Source: Anaerolineae bacterium
GTDB lineage: Bacteria > Chloroflexota > Anaerolineae > UBA3071
Assembly: GCA_029907105.1 (NCBI GenBank)
Contig: JARYMM010000003.1
Span: 62,001 to 126,000, forward strand
DNA: 64,000 bases
Direction: 5' to 3'
A model generated the notes under the pieces. The model had not been told where the DNA came from. It did no database searches and saw only the letters and a list, made by a program, of their open reading frames with translations. Below, one piece after another: positions 35,442 through 45,015 of the stretch (positions are counted from its first letter, which is position 1; every line of letters starts with the position of its first letter). The position numbers were made by a program, and so were the translations under genes.

Positions 35442-36524
35442 ATGCGAATCGGCAAACTGCGTCAAATCCTGACAGAAAATAATTTAGACGCCTTTTTCGT
35501 CTCCGACGTCACGAATGAGCGTTATCTGGCCGGCTTCACCGGCTCGCCGGGCGATGCCGGGCTGGTGATTTCCCAGGATCTGGCCCTGATCGTCACGGAC
35601 TCCCGTTACTGGGAACAGGTGCAGCGGGAATGTCCCGATTTCGAGCTGGTGAAGGTCACTACCAAATTCGACGCCGTATTGCCGGAGATTCTGCAGCGCG
35701 TCGGTGGCAAACGCATCGGCTTCGAAGCCGATCACATCACCGTGGCCCAGTACGAGCGCTGGATGAAGCCGTTTGGCCAGGTCGAATGGGTGGCTACCAA
35801 CGAATGGGTGAGGCGTCTGCGGGCAGTGAAGGATGCCGAAGAGATCGCCCTCATACGCCAGGCGGTGGCCCTGGCCGATGAGGCCCTGGCCCACGGCCTG
35901 CAGCATATCCGCCCCGGCATGACCGAGCGGGAGCTGGCCTGGATCATGGAAGTCTACATGCGCACGCATGGGGCGGAGGGCACTTCCTTTGATTTCATCG
36001 TCGCCGCCGGCCCTAACGGGGCCATGGCCCACTATCGGGCGGCAGATGTGCCGCTGCCGATGGGACAGCCTATCGTCATTGATATGGGGGCGAAGCTGAA
36101 CGGTTACTGCTCGGACCTCACCCGCACCGTCTGCCTGGGCGAGCCGGCGGAGCCGCAGCGGTTCTGGGAGATTTACCAGGCGGTGCTGGCCGCGCAGCAG
36201 AAGGCCGAGGCCGAGATCCGGGCCGGCATGAGCGGTGTGGAGGCCGACGCCATTGCCCGCCGGGTGATCGTCGAGGCCGGCTACGGCGAGCAGTTCGGCC
36301 ACGGCCTGGGCCATGGCGTGGGCCTGGAAGTGCACGAAAAACCCAGGGTGAGCTACATCTCGGAGGACACGCTGGCCGCAGGCAATCTGATCACGGTGGA
36401 ACCGGGCATCTACATCACCGGCTGGGGCGGTGTGCGCATCGAGGACATCGTCCTGGTCACCGACGATGGCGTCGAGGTGTTGACCCGGTCACCCAAGGAA
36501 CCGATCATCTACGGCGACTGGTAG
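35442..36524 (+). CDS. M24 family Xaa-Pro peptidase
   Basis: FIVAAGPNGAMAHYRA, VIDMGAKLNGYCSDLTRTV, GHGLGHGVGLEVHEKPRV, VTVEPGIYI. Confidence 0.93.
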   Translation: MRIGKLRQILTENNLDAFFVSDVTNERYLAGFTGSPGDAGLVISQDLALIVTDSRYWEQVQRECPDFELVKVTTKFDAVLPEILQRVGGKRIGFEADHITVAQYERWMKPFGQVEWVATNEWVRRLRAVKDAEEIALIRQAVALADEALAHGLQHIRPGMTERELAWIMEVYMRTHGAEGTSFDFIVAAGPNGAMAHYRAADVPLPMGQPIVIDMGAKLNGYCSDLTRTVCLGEPAEPQRFWEIYQAVLAAQQKAEAEIRAGMSGVEADAIARRVIVEAGYGEQFGHGLGHGVGLEVHEKPRVSYISEDTLAAGNLITVEPGIYITGWGGVRIEDIVLVTDDGVEVLTRSPKEPIIYGDW

Positions 36525-36539
36525 AGAAGGAGGGGGAAG

Positions 36540-37631
36540 ATGAGTGGCCGGGAAACACGGAAAGACTCACACGGGCCAATGCCGACGATTGCCGCCTTGC
36601 TGATCGGCCTGGCTCTCGGCGTGCTGATCGCCTGGCTGGTCTGGCCGGTGCACTGGATTCAATGCGACCCCGCGGATCTGCGCCAGGAAGCACGGGAAGA
36701 ATACCTGCTCCTGGTGGCTAACGACTATGCCGTCACTCGCGATGCCAATGCCGCCCTGGCCCGCCTGGAGTCATGGGATTCCCTGGCCGCAGCCGGGCGC
36801 GAGATTCGGGAACTGGCCGACTATCGGCGAGCTCAGGGCCAGTTGGACGTGGCGCAGCGATTGGATGCCCTGGCCAATGGCCTGCCTTTGCCTGCCGCTG
36901 AGGGCGGGCCAACGGGCAAAGGTGTCCATCCCTTCCTCTACGTCATCGTAGTGCTGGTGGTCATTGCCTGTCTACTGCTGTTCGGATGGCTCCTCAGACT
37001 GAGGCAAGCTGCCCCGAAGGAGCGCTTGCGCGCCGAAACGCGGCGGACGGCCAGCTCACTGCCGGCTATAGAAGAAGCCGAGGAAGAAGAGGCAGAGGAA
37101 GAAGAGGAACTGGCACTGCCAGAGGAACGGGAGCGTCATGGCATCCGGTTGCCGTGGCAAGCCAAAGAGAAGGCTCCCCCGTACCTGTGGGATTTTGAGG
37201 CCGTCTACGCCGGCGAGGGGATAGAGTTCGACCACACGTTCATTATCGAAGAGAAGAAGGACGAAGGGAAGGGCGGCGAGTACTTCGGCGAATGCGGCAT
37301 GGCTGCCGCCGCCTTCGTCGAGGGGGACACCCGACGCGTCAGTGCCCTGGAGGTCTGGCTGTTTGACAAGAGCGATATCCGTTCCGAGACCAAGGTTCTG
37401 ATAAGCCAGCACGCCTTCAACGACAAGGACACACGGGAGGAGATGGCCGGCAAGGGGGAACTCGTGCTGGCCAAGCCGGGAGCGAGGTTCTCGCTGGAAG
37501 GGCATCGCCTGCGCGCCGATGTAAGGGTCGAAGAGGTAGAATATCAGGCCAAAGAGCCAGCGGAGAGCAGTTTCGAGCGCCTGGCCGTGCGCTTGCGCGT
37601 CAGCCGTCGGGAGAGCAGTGCCAGCGAATAA
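36540..37631 (+). CDS. Conserved membrane protein of unknown function
   Basis: Two TM segments; acidic linker EEAEEEEAEEEEELALPEERE; soluble C-terminal domain. Confidence 0.65.
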   Translation: MSGRETRKDSHGPMPTIAALLIGLALGVLIAWLVWPVHWIQCDPADLRQEAREEYLLLVANDYAVTRDANAALARLESWDSLAAAGREIRELADYRRAQGQLDVAQRLDALANGLPLPAAEGGPTGKGVHPFLYVIVVLVVIACLLLFGWLLRLRQAAPKERLRAETRRTASSLPAIEEAEEEEAEEEEELALPEERERHGIRLPWQAKEKAPPYLWDFEAVYAGEGIEFDHTFIIEEKKDEGKGGEYFGECGMAAAAFVEGDTRRVSALEVWLFDKSDIRSETKVLISQHAFNDKDTREEMAGKGELVLAKPGARFSLEGHRLRADVRVEEVEYQAKEPAESSFERLAVRLRVSRRESSASE

Positions 37632-37644
37632 TGAGGAGCTTGCC

Positions 37645-37986
37645 ATGACCAGCCGACGACAGCGCCGCGTGGCTGAACTGCTGTTAGAGGAAATCAGCCT
37701 GATCGTGCAGGAACTGAACGATCCCCGCCTGGCCTTCGTCAGCGTGACCGACGTCGAGGTCAGCCCCGACCTGCGCCATGCCCATGTGTTCATCAGTCAC
37801 ATGGGGGAGGCAGAGGAGACGCCGTCGGTGCTGAAGGCCCTTGAGCACGCGGCCAGCTATATCCGGCGTGAGCTGGCCCTGCGGGCCATCCTGCGCTACG
37901 TTCCCGAGCTGAGTTTCCACTGGGATACCAGCCTGGAGCAGGGAGAGCGCATCGAACGGTTGCTGCGGGAGATCGGCCTGGGATAG
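37645..37986 (+). CDS. rbfA: 30S ribosome-binding factor RbfA
   Basis: SRRQRRVAELLLEEISLIVQELNDPRLAFVSVTDVEVSPDLRHAHVFIS. Confidence 0.94.
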   Translation: MTSRRQRRVAELLLEEISLIVQELNDPRLAFVSVTDVEVSPDLRHAHVFISHMGEAEETPSVLKALEHAASYIRRELALRAILRYVPELSFHWDTSLEQGERIERLLREIGLG

Positions 37987-37990
37987 CTTC

Positions 37991-38983
37991 ATGGACAGAG
38001 CTCTGCGTGATGCCATTCTCCTCCTGATCCGCCAGGCGCGGCGTATCCTGCTTATCGCCCACGTGGCGCCGGACGGCGATTGCATCGGCTCGTTGCTGGC
38101 GCTGGGACAGGCGCTGCGCGCCCTGGGCAAACAGGCCGTGCTGGCCTGCCCCGACCCGGTGCCGCAGCCTTACCACTTCCTGCCCGGCCAGGAAGCCATC
38201 ACACGCGACCCGGTGGGGGAATTCCAGTTGCTCATCAGCCTCGACAGCAGCGACATCAGCCGCCTGGGCGATATCTACCGCCCAGCAGCCTTTGCCTCCG
38301 TGCCCCTGATCAACATTGACCATCACACCACCAACGTCCACTTCGGGACGGTGAATTGGGTGGACAGCGATGCCGCGTCCACAGCGGAGATGGTCTACGA
38401 ACTGATTGGAGAACTGGGGGTGCCCTTGAACCCCAACATGGCGCTGTGCCTGCTCACCGGCCTGGTCTCCGACACGCGTGGTTTCCGCACCCCCACGACG
38501 ACGATCAGGACGATGACCATCGCCACCCGCCTGATGGAGGCTGGCGCCTCGCTGACCCTGATCACTGAGCAGGTGCTGAACCGCCGCCCGCTGGCGGTGA
38601 TTCGCCTGTGGGGGGAGGCGCTGAGCACCCTGCAATGGCGAGGACGGGTGATCTGGGCGGAGATCACCCAGGCCATGCGCCAGCGGGCAGGCGTTCAGGA
38701 CAACGACGCCGCCGGTGGCCTGGCCAGCTTCCTGGCCTCGGCCCACGAAGCGGATGTGGCCGTTGTCTTCAGCGAGAAGCCGGACAACAAGGTGGAAGTG
38801 GGTTTCCGTTCTGTGCCCGGGGTGGACGTTTCCGCCATAGCTTTCCAGCTCGGCGGTGGTGGCCATCCGCAGGCCTCCGGTTGCACCTTGAACGGCACGC
38901 TGGAAGCGGCGCGCCAGCGCGTGCTGGCGGCACTGGATGCCGCCTTGGCCCGGCAGCGAGGCGAGAGGGTAAGTGGACCTTGA
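37991..38983 (+). CDS. nrnA: DHH family phosphoesterase (NrnA-like)
   Basis: IAHVAPDGDCIGSLLALGQAL; SLDSSDISRLG; NIDHHTTNVHFGTVNWVDSDAASTAEM; GGGGHPQASGC. Confidence 0.92.
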   Translation: MDRALRDAILLLIRQARRILLIAHVAPDGDCIGSLLALGQALRALGKQAVLACPDPVPQPYHFLPGQEAITRDPVGEFQLLISLDSSDISRLGDIYRPAAFASVPLINIDHHTTNVHFGTVNWVDSDAASTAEMVYELIGELGVPLNPNMALCLLTGLVSDTRGFRTPTTTIRTMTIATRLMEAGASLTLITEQVLNRRPLAVIRLWGEALSTLQWRGRVIWAEITQAMRQRAGVQDNDAAGGLASFLASAHEADVAVVFSEKPDNKVEVGFRSVPGVDVSAIAFQLGGGGHPQASGCTLNGTLEAARQRVLAALDAALARQRGERVSGP

Positions 38984-39051
38984 GGTGAGGAAGAGATGTC
39001 CGAGTTGAAGGAACTTACACCTGGTAGTGCCAAGAGCAGCCAAAGAGCGAG

Positions 39052-39978
39052 GTGAGCCTGAACAGCAAAGGACGTGAGCTGATCTCCGGCATTCTAAACA
39101 TAGATAAGCCTCAGGGCTGGACTTCCCACGACGTAGTAGCCAGGGTGCGCCGCCTGACGGGGCAGCGCCGCGTCGGCCATGCCGGCACGCTGGACCCGCT
39201 GGCCACAGGCGTGCTCCTCATTTGCCTGGGCCAGGCGACACGGGTGGCCGAGTACCTGATGGGCGGCCAGAAGCGCTACCGGGCCACGCTGCGGCTGGGC
39301 ATCAGCACCGATACCTACGACGCCGACGGCCAGGTGACCCGGGACGTAGGACCGGTGGACGTGTCCCTTGAGGATGTCGAGGCAGCCCTTTCCACCTTTG
39401 TGGGGGAGATCGAGCAAGTGCCGCCGCTGTATTCGGCGCTCAAGCGGGACGGCCAGCCGCTGTACAGGCTGGCGCGGCGGGGTCAGGCGATGGAGCCGCA
39501 GCCCCGGCGGGTGACCATCGAAACGGTGGAGATTGTGCATTGGGCCTCGCCGGAGCTGACGCTGGAGATTGTATGCTCCCCTGGCACCTACGTCCGCTCG
39601 CTGGCCCACGATCTGGGCAAGCGGCTGGGCTGTGGCGCGCACGTGACGGCGCTCAGGCGGCTGGCCAGTGGCCGCTTCACGGCAGCCGAGGCCATCTCCC
39701 TGGACGTCCTGGCCGAGGCCGCAGCCTGTGGCCAGTGGACGAGCCTGCTTCACCCCCTGGAGGCCGCTCTGCTAGACTTCGAGGCTGTGGAGGTGGATGC
39801 GGTGGAGGCTCAGCGGCTGCTTCACGGCCAGTCCATCCCCTGCCCCAAACCGCCGACGACGGCGCTGGGTCGCGCCTATGATCCTGCTGGCCATCTGATC
39901 GCCATCGTCGCCCACGACGCCAGGGGCTCTGTCTGGCGGCCAGGGAAGGTGTTCGGACGAACGACGAACGACGAATGA
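39052..39978 (+). CDS. truB: tRNA pseudouridine(55) synthase TruB
   Basis: GILNIDKPQGWTSHDVVARVRRLTGQRRVGHAGTLDPLATGVL. Confidence 0.95.
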   Translation: MSLNSKGRELISGILNIDKPQGWTSHDVVARVRRLTGQRRVGHAGTLDPLATGVLLICLGQATRVAEYLMGGQKRYRATLRLGISTDTYDADGQVTRDVGPVDVSLEDVEAALSTFVGEIEQVPPLYSALKRDGQPLYRLARRGQAMEPQPRRVTIETVEIVHWASPELTLEIVCSPGTYVRSLAHDLGKRLGCGAHVTALRRLASGRFTAAEAISLDVLAEAAACGQWTSLLHPLEAALLDFEAVEVDAVEAQRLLHGQSIPCPKPPTTALGRAYDPAGHLIAIVAHDARGSVWRPGKVFGRTTNDE

Positions 39979-40024
39979 CCAACGGACTTCCGTCCTTCGT
40001 CCCTGGTCACGATGCTCGTCAGCG
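39951..40024. repeat. Word-repeat hairpin over truB stop
   Basis: CGAACGACGAACGACGAATGACCAACGGACttCCGTCCTTCGTCCCTGGTCACGATGCTCGTC. Confidence 0.65.
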
Positions 40025-40075
40025 ACGATAGGCGCACTCAACAGCAACCTCCTGAAGCACGCTCTTTCGACAGCC

Positions 40076-41005
40076 ATGCACGTCTTCCACGGTCTTCCTT
40101 CCCATCCCCCGCCCCATCCTATATTGCTCACCATCGGCAATTTCGACGGCCTGCACCTTGGGCATCAGGCGTTGATCGGTGAGATGGTGAAGGCTGCCCG
40201 CAACCAGCAGCGCTGGGCCGGCGTGCTCACCTTCGATCCCCACCCGCTTACCGTGCTCGAGCCGGAGCATCCGCTGTCTTTCCTCACCAGCCTGGAGGAG
40301 CGGCTGGAACTCCTCGCTGCCCTGGGCCTCGACGTGGCCATCATCCACCCCTTCGACCTGACTGTGGCCCGCATGTCGGCGCGGGCGTTCGTCACCGCCC
40401 TGTGCCAGCATCTGCGGCTGGCGGAGCTGTGGGTGGGGCCCGACTTCAGCCTGGGCTATCGGCAGCAGGGGGATGTGAGCACACTGCGGCGGCTGGGGGA
40501 GGAGCTGGGGTTTGTGCTGCGTGTGGTGCCGCATTTCTGTCGGGACGGGCAATCGGTGCGCAGCACGCGCATCCGGGCGCTCTTGCAGGAGGGGGACGTG
40601 CAGGAGGCCGCCGAGTTGCTGGGCCGGCCGTATCGCCTGAGGGGAGAGGTCGTCGCCGGCGCTGGCCGGGGGCGGAGGCTCGGCTTCCCCACAATCAACC
40701 TGGCGGTGGAGCCCGGCCGCGTGTTGCCCGGCGATGGCATCTACGCCGGCTGGGCGGAGGTGGCCGGTCAGCGGTACGCAGCGGCGATCAACGTCGGCCG
40801 GCGCCCGACCTTTGCCGACGAGGAAGCGCAGCGCACCGTGGAAGCCTACCTGCTGGATTTCGGGGGCCAGCTCTACGGGCAGGTGGTGACGCTGACCTTT
40901 GTCGAGCGCTTGCGGCCGGAGCAGCGCTTCGGGAGCGCCGACGAGCTGGTCGAACAGATGGCCCGGGACGTGGCCGCTACCCGCCGCGTGTTGGGCCTCG
41001 GCTAG
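40076..41005 (+). CDS. ribF: Bifunctional riboflavin kinase/FAD synthetase
   Basis: LTIGNFDGLHLGHQALIGEMV; RLGFPTINLAVEPGRVLPGDGIYAGWAEV; INVGRRPTF. Confidence 0.95.
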   Translation: MHVFHGLPSHPPPHPILLTIGNFDGLHLGHQALIGEMVKAARNQQRWAGVLTFDPHPLTVLEPEHPLSFLTSLEERLELLAALGLDVAIIHPFDLTVARMSARAFVTALCQHLRLAELWVGPDFSLGYRQQGDVSTLRRLGEELGFVLRVVPHFCRDGQSVRSTRIRALLQEGDVQEAAELLGRPYRLRGEVVAGAGRGRRLGFPTINLAVEPGRVLPGDGIYAGWAEVAGQRYAAAINVGRRPTFADEEAQRTVEAYLLDFGGQLYGQVVTLTFVERLRPEQRFGSADELVEQMARDVAATRRVLGLG

Positions 41006-41012
41006 AAGAGCC

Positions 41013-41678
41013 ATGCCCACATGGAATGAGCTGTTCAAGCGAGAGGAGTTCCGCTGGCGAGAGCCGCACCGCACTGTGGTCGCTTTCGCCGAGGCGTTGG
41101 AGTCACGCCGGGCCCGGCGGGTGCTCGACCTGGGCTGCGGCACCGGCCGTCACGTGGTCTACCTGGCCCAACGTGGCTTCCAGGTGTGCGGCACCGATAT
41201 CTCCGAGACCGGCCTGGCGGCGACCCGGCAATGGCTGGCCGCCGAACATCTCGCCGCCCACCTGCACCTGGCCGACATGACCGCCCTGCCCTACCCCGAG
41301 GCGCGCTTCGATGCCGTGATCAGCATATACGTCATCTACCACAATACGCTGGGCAACATCCAGCGCACGGTGGCAGAGATCGGGCGGGTGCTGCGGCCCA
41401 GCGGACAGGCCCTGCTCACGCTCATGTCTACCCGCGGCCACCGCTACGGCCAGGGCCAGGAGATCGAACCCGGCACCTTCCTGCCCGAAAGCGGCCCCGA
41501 CGCCGGCTTGCCCCATCACTTCTTCGACGAATCGGGCGCGCGGGCACTGCTGGCCGCCTTTCATCTGATCGAGCTTCACCTGGACGAACACGAGGAAACA
41601 GAAGAAGACGGCAGCACACACCGCCACAGTCACTGGGTGGCCGTCGTGGAGAAGAAGACAAGTGAACTGGCGAGGTGA
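41013..41678 (+). CDS. Class I SAM-dependent methyltransferase
   Basis: RVLDLGCGTGRHVVYLAQRGFQVCGTDISETGLAATRQWL. Confidence 0.9.
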   Translation: MPTWNELFKREEFRWREPHRTVVAFAEALESRRARRVLDLGCGTGRHVVYLAQRGFQVCGTDISETGLAATRQWLAAEHLAAHLHLADMTALPYPEARFDAVISIYVIYHNTLGNIQRTVAEIGRVLRPSGQALLTLMSTRGHRYGQGQEIEPGTFLPESGPDAGLPHHFFDESGARALLAAFHLIELHLDEHEETEEDGSTHRHSHWVAVVEKKTSELAR

Positions 41679-42360
41679 ACCCGGCCCGTGGCTTTGGGGC
41701 TCGTTCCTGCTCTACGTGCTGGCCAGCAGCGGCTCCTGGATGCTGCGCCGCCGGCATCTCGCAGTCCGCCTGCAAGCGTGGCCCGGCGGCCGCTGGCTGG
41801 CCCTGCTCCTGCGCTGGGCCTATTTCGTGGCACCGCCCTACGCTCTACTCATCCTGGGGATTATCTCGCCCCGCTGGCTGGGGTTAAGCGAGGTGGACTG
41901 GGTGGGCAGCCTGGGGGTGGGAGGAGCCATCGCCGCCGCGGCCCTGGGGTTGCTGGGGCTGAGCTGGTGGAGCTACCGCCGCGCGCGGCCAGGCAGGGGA
42001 CAACCACTAGGGTTGCCCGACCTGCCCCGACCGTTGCGCTGGCTGCTGGCCATCGTGGAAGCCGCCGCCCTCCAGGCCCACTGGGCCTTCTACCGCAGCG
42101 CCTTCATCGTCTGGCTGGAGGATCTGTACTGGGGGAGTTGGGCCGGCCTGGCCCTCATCTTCCTGGAATGGGCGCTGAACCCCTGGCTGCGGCATGGGTT
42201 GCGCCAGCCTGCTCAGGCCGAAGCCATCCTGCGCCGCGCCGTCCTGGCCCTGGTCACCACCACCCTCTTCATCCTCGCCCGCAACTTCTGGCTGTGCTGG
42301 GCCTGCCATGGCCTGTTCGAGGCCTGGATAGAGTACGCAAGGAAGCAAGGAAACAAGTAG
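41662..42360 (+). CDS. Conserved membrane protein
   Basis: Several hydrophobic helices; short overlap with the methyltransferase gene. Confidence 0.65.
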   Translation: MNWRGEPGPWLWGSFLLYVLASSGSWMLRRRHLAVRLQAWPGGRWLALLLRWAYFVAPPYALLILGIISPRWLGLSEVDWVGSLGVGGAIAAAALGLLGLSWWSYRRARPGRGQPLGLPDLPRPLRWLLAIVEAAALQAHWAFYRSAFIVWLEDLYWGSWAGLALIFLEWALNPWLRHGLRQPAQAEAILRRAVLALVTTTLFILARNFWLCWACHGLFEAWIEYARKQGNK

Positions 42361-42399
42361 ACAAGGAAAGGGTGTCCTTGTCTACTTGTCTACTTCCTC
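42337..42399. repeat. Word-repeat hairpin between convergent genes (terminator-like)
   Basis: GCAAGGAAGCAAGGAAACAAGTAGACAAGGA-aagggtg-TCCTTGTCTACTTGTCTACTTCC. Confidence 0.75.
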
Positions 42400-42676
42400 A
42401 CGTGATGACGAAAGCCAGGATAACCAACAGAACCAGCATGGCGGCGGCGATGATGCCCACCCGCTTCAGGTCGGAGTAGACGTAGCCGTACTCTCTGGCG
42501 AAATCCAGCTTAGGTTCCGCCGTGCGGACGGGTGCTTTTGTCTGCCGCGTCGTCACCGGCTGTGGCGTCTCCACTGCCACATCGGTCACCGGCCGGGTCG
42601 CCGCCGGTCGCTGCTGTGGCGGTCGGGCCGTCTTTCTCTTCTTCTTACCGCCTCGTGCTTTGGATTTCTTAGCCAT
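42398..42676 (-). CDS. Small basic single-TM protein
   Basis: Lys/Arg/Pro-rich N-terminus, then DFAREYGYVYSDLKRVGIIAAAMLVLLVILAFVIT; start trimmed to MAKKSKARGG. Confidence 0.65.
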   Translation of the reverse strand: MAKKSKARGGKKKRKTARPPQQRPAATRPVTDVAVETPQPVTTRQTKAPVRTAEPKLDFAREYGYVYSDLKRVGIIAAAMLVLLVILAFVIT

Positions 42677-42772
42677 ATAACTTATCACTCTCCCTGCTAC
42701 GGGGTAGTCTCCCTCTTGGGTACAGTGAAAGCATCTCTAACAATCACATTGTAGCACATCATGCATTAGGCG

Positions 42773-44359
42773 TCAATCGGCGCTCCGCCGTCGTGCAGCG
42801 ATGTCCCGCAGCAAGCCCAACTCTTCCACCCGCAGCAGAGCGAGCAGGCCGCCATAAACCACAAGGCCGAGCCCGCCCGCCGCGACGACCAGCAACAACT
42901 CGCTCCACGCGCTGCCCGTGCCCAGCCCGTTGCGCAGCAGCGGCAGGGCCAGCCAGATCACCCCGCCCATCACCGCCGAGGCCAGCAGTGCCTTGAACGC
43001 CGTGCTTACCACCCGCTGTCCGCCCAGATGGCCTACGTCCCGGCGCAGCAGCGTGAGCATGGCAAGGGCATGAAAAACGTGCTTGGCCGAATCGGCCAGC
43101 ACCAGGCCGATCATCCCCAGCGGCCGCAGCAGGGCCAAAGCCACCACCAGATACACACCCACCGCGGCGATACCCACCAGCGTCGGCGTGCGCGTGTCCT
43201 GCCGGGCGTAGCAGGCATAGTTCAGCGGCCAATCCACGGCGGCGAAGAGCAGCCCCGGAATGTACCCCCACAGCGCCCGGCTCGTCCATACGGTATCGAA
43301 GGGAGTGAACTCGCCATGCTCGAAGATGAGCTGCACCGCCGGCTGGGCCAGGACGAAGAGGCCAAAGGCTGCCGGCAGGGTCAACACCAACACCAGCCGC
43401 AGCCCACGGGCCAACGTGCGCCTGTAGCCCGGCCAGTCCCCTTCGGCAGCGAAACGGGAGAGCGTAGGCAAGGCGGCCAGGGAAATGGCCACACTGACCA
43501 GCCCCAGCGGAAACTCGCGCAGCGTGGTGGCGTTCTGCATCCAGGCCACCGACCGCTCGCCTGTGCGCGTGGCCAGGTTGCCGTCAACGACCACCTGAAG
43601 CTGACCCACCACCAGCCCCACGGCCACGGGCAGGTAGAGCCTGCCGATGCGCCGCAACGCCGGATGATGCAGGTTCCAGCCCAGGCGCAGGCGGGCGTCC
43701 CGCAAGCCCGGCAGTTGGATCAGGAGCTGCGCCAGGCTGCCGCCCAGGACGCCTACGGCCAGGCTGTAGATGTCCAGCCGCCCGGCCAGCAGCGGCGCGG
43801 CGACGACAATGCCCAGATTGAACACCGCCGCGGCGATGGCAGGGAAGGTGAAACGGTTCAGCGCGTACAGCAGCGCGGTCACCAGGCCCGCACAGCCGAA
43901 GATGAGCACGGTCGGGGCAATGATGCGCAGCGAGCGCGCCGTGACGGCCTGCAATTCGGGCGTCAGCCCCGTGCCCAGGAGATAGGCCAGAGGCCCGGCC
44001 AGCAACTCAACGGCCAGGACGATGACGGCCAGCACGACGGCCAGGAAGCTGAACACCGCGCCCGCCGCCTGCCAGAGCTCCTCCCGACGGCTGGGACGGG
44101 CGTAGTCGCTGAGCACGGGCACCAGCGCCGCGCTGAGCATGCCCCCCACCAGCAGGTCGTAGATCATCGTCGGCACGCGGGCGGCCAGGCGGAAAGCGCT
44201 CACCGCGCCGGTGGCCCCGAAAATGCCGGCGATGACCGTCTCCCGCACCAGCCCCAGGACGCGGCTGGCGACGTTGCCCAGGGAGAGGATGGTGGCAGAG
44301 CGGGCCAGACCTGTGGCCACCCGATCGGCAGGTTGGGCAAACTCGGCTGTTGGGGTCAT
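42773..44359 (-). CDS. murJ: Lipid II flippase MurJ
   Basis: ILSLGNVASRVLGLVRETVIAGIFGATGAVSAFRLAARVPTMIYDLLVGGMLSAALVPVLSDY; polytopic. Confidence 0.93.
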   Translation of the reverse strand: MTPTAEFAQPADRVATGLARSATILSLGNVASRVLGLVRETVIAGIFGATGAVSAFRLAARVPTMIYDLLVGGMLSAALVPVLSDYARPSRREELWQAAGAVFSFLAVVLAVIVLAVELLAGPLAYLLGTGLTPELQAVTARSLRIIAPTVLIFGCAGLVTALLYALNRFTFPAIAAAVFNLGIVVAAPLLAGRLDIYSLAVGVLGGSLAQLLIQLPGLRDARLRLGWNLHHPALRRIGRLYLPVAVGLVVGQLQVVVDGNLATRTGERSVAWMQNATTLREFPLGLVSVAISLAALPTLSRFAAEGDWPGYRRTLARGLRLVLVLTLPAAFGLFVLAQPAVQLIFEHGEFTPFDTVWTSRALWGYIPGLLFAAVDWPLNYACYARQDTRTPTLVGIAAVGVYLVVALALLRPLGMIGLVLADSAKHVFHALAMLTLLRRDVGHLGGQRVVSTAFKALLASAVMGGVIWLALPLLRNGLGTGSAWSELLLVVAAGGLGLVVYGGLLALLRVEELGLLRDIAARRRSAD

Positions 44360-44877
44360 GATGCGTCCAAAGGATCTGAGGGGGCCCGTGGGGCAAAGCG
44401 GTCGAGGATCGTCTGGATGAGATCGGAGGTGGAATGGCCCGGCAGATAGGGCAGGAAGCGCACCTGGCCGCCGTAGCTGTGCACCACCGCCGCTTCCGGC
44501 GGGCCGGCCCTGTCCCCATCGGGTTGCCAATCCCCACCCTTCACGTATATGTCAGGACGGAGGGCGGCCACCAGCCGGTTGGCCGTCAGCTCATCGAAGA
44601 TGACCACCAGGTCCACGCAGGCCAGCGCAGCCAACATCGCCGCCCGCTCCGCCTGCGGCATGATAGGGCGCAGCGGCCCCTTGAGCTGCCGCGTGGAAGC
44701 GTCGCTGTTCAGCCCCACCACCAGCACATCGCCCAGGGCGCGGGCGCGCTGCAACAGGTCCACGTGACCCAGGTGCAGCAGGTCGAAGTGACCGTTGGTG
44801 AAGACGACAGTGCGGCCGGCGGCCCGCCATTCAGCACAACGGTGCTCGGCCTCCGCCAATGTCACTACTTCTCCCAA
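44356..44877 (-). CDS. D-glycero-beta-D-manno-heptose 1-phosphate adenylyltransferase-like
   Basis: TVVFTNGHFDLLHLGHVDLLQRARALGDVLVVGLNSDASTRQLKG; YVKGGDW; ATGA overlap with murJ. Confidence 0.88.
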   Translation of the reverse strand: MGEVVTLAEAEHRCAEWRAAGRTVVFTNGHFDLLHLGHVDLLQRARALGDVLVVGLNSDASTRQLKGPLRPIMPQAERAAMLAALACVDLVVIFDELTANRLVAALRPDIYVKGGDWQPDGDRAGPPEAAVVHSYGGQVRFLPYLPGHSTSDLIQTILDRFAPRAPSDPLDAS

Positions 44878-44906
44878 ACCTCACCTCTCAGGAGTGGATA
44901 CCCACC

Positions 44907-45015
44907 GAAGGGGGACAAGGAGACAAGGGAACAGGGAGACAAGGGGACCAGAAGACAAGGAGACCAGTCTCCCAGTCTCCCCCTCTCCCCGTCTCCCCGT
45001 CACCTTGTCTTCCCC
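44907..45015. repeat. Word-repeat hairpin over the 3' end of the PfkB/heptose kinase gene
   Basis: GGGGGACAAGGAGACAAGGGAACAGGGAGACAAGGGGACCAGAAGACAAGGAGACCAG / TCTCCCAGTCTCCCCCTCTCCCCGTCTCCCCGTCACCTTGTCTTCCCCTCC. Confidence 0.8.

Noticed and set aside
43028-44449. 473-aa plus-strand ORF antisense to murJ
   Set aside because: Gln/Arg/Gly-rich with no domain; murJ on the opposite strand is clear.
44907-45015. Possible CRISPR-like or VNTR array
   Set aside because: Units are only 6-9 nt, imperfect, without spacers, and followed by an inverted run; no cas genes.
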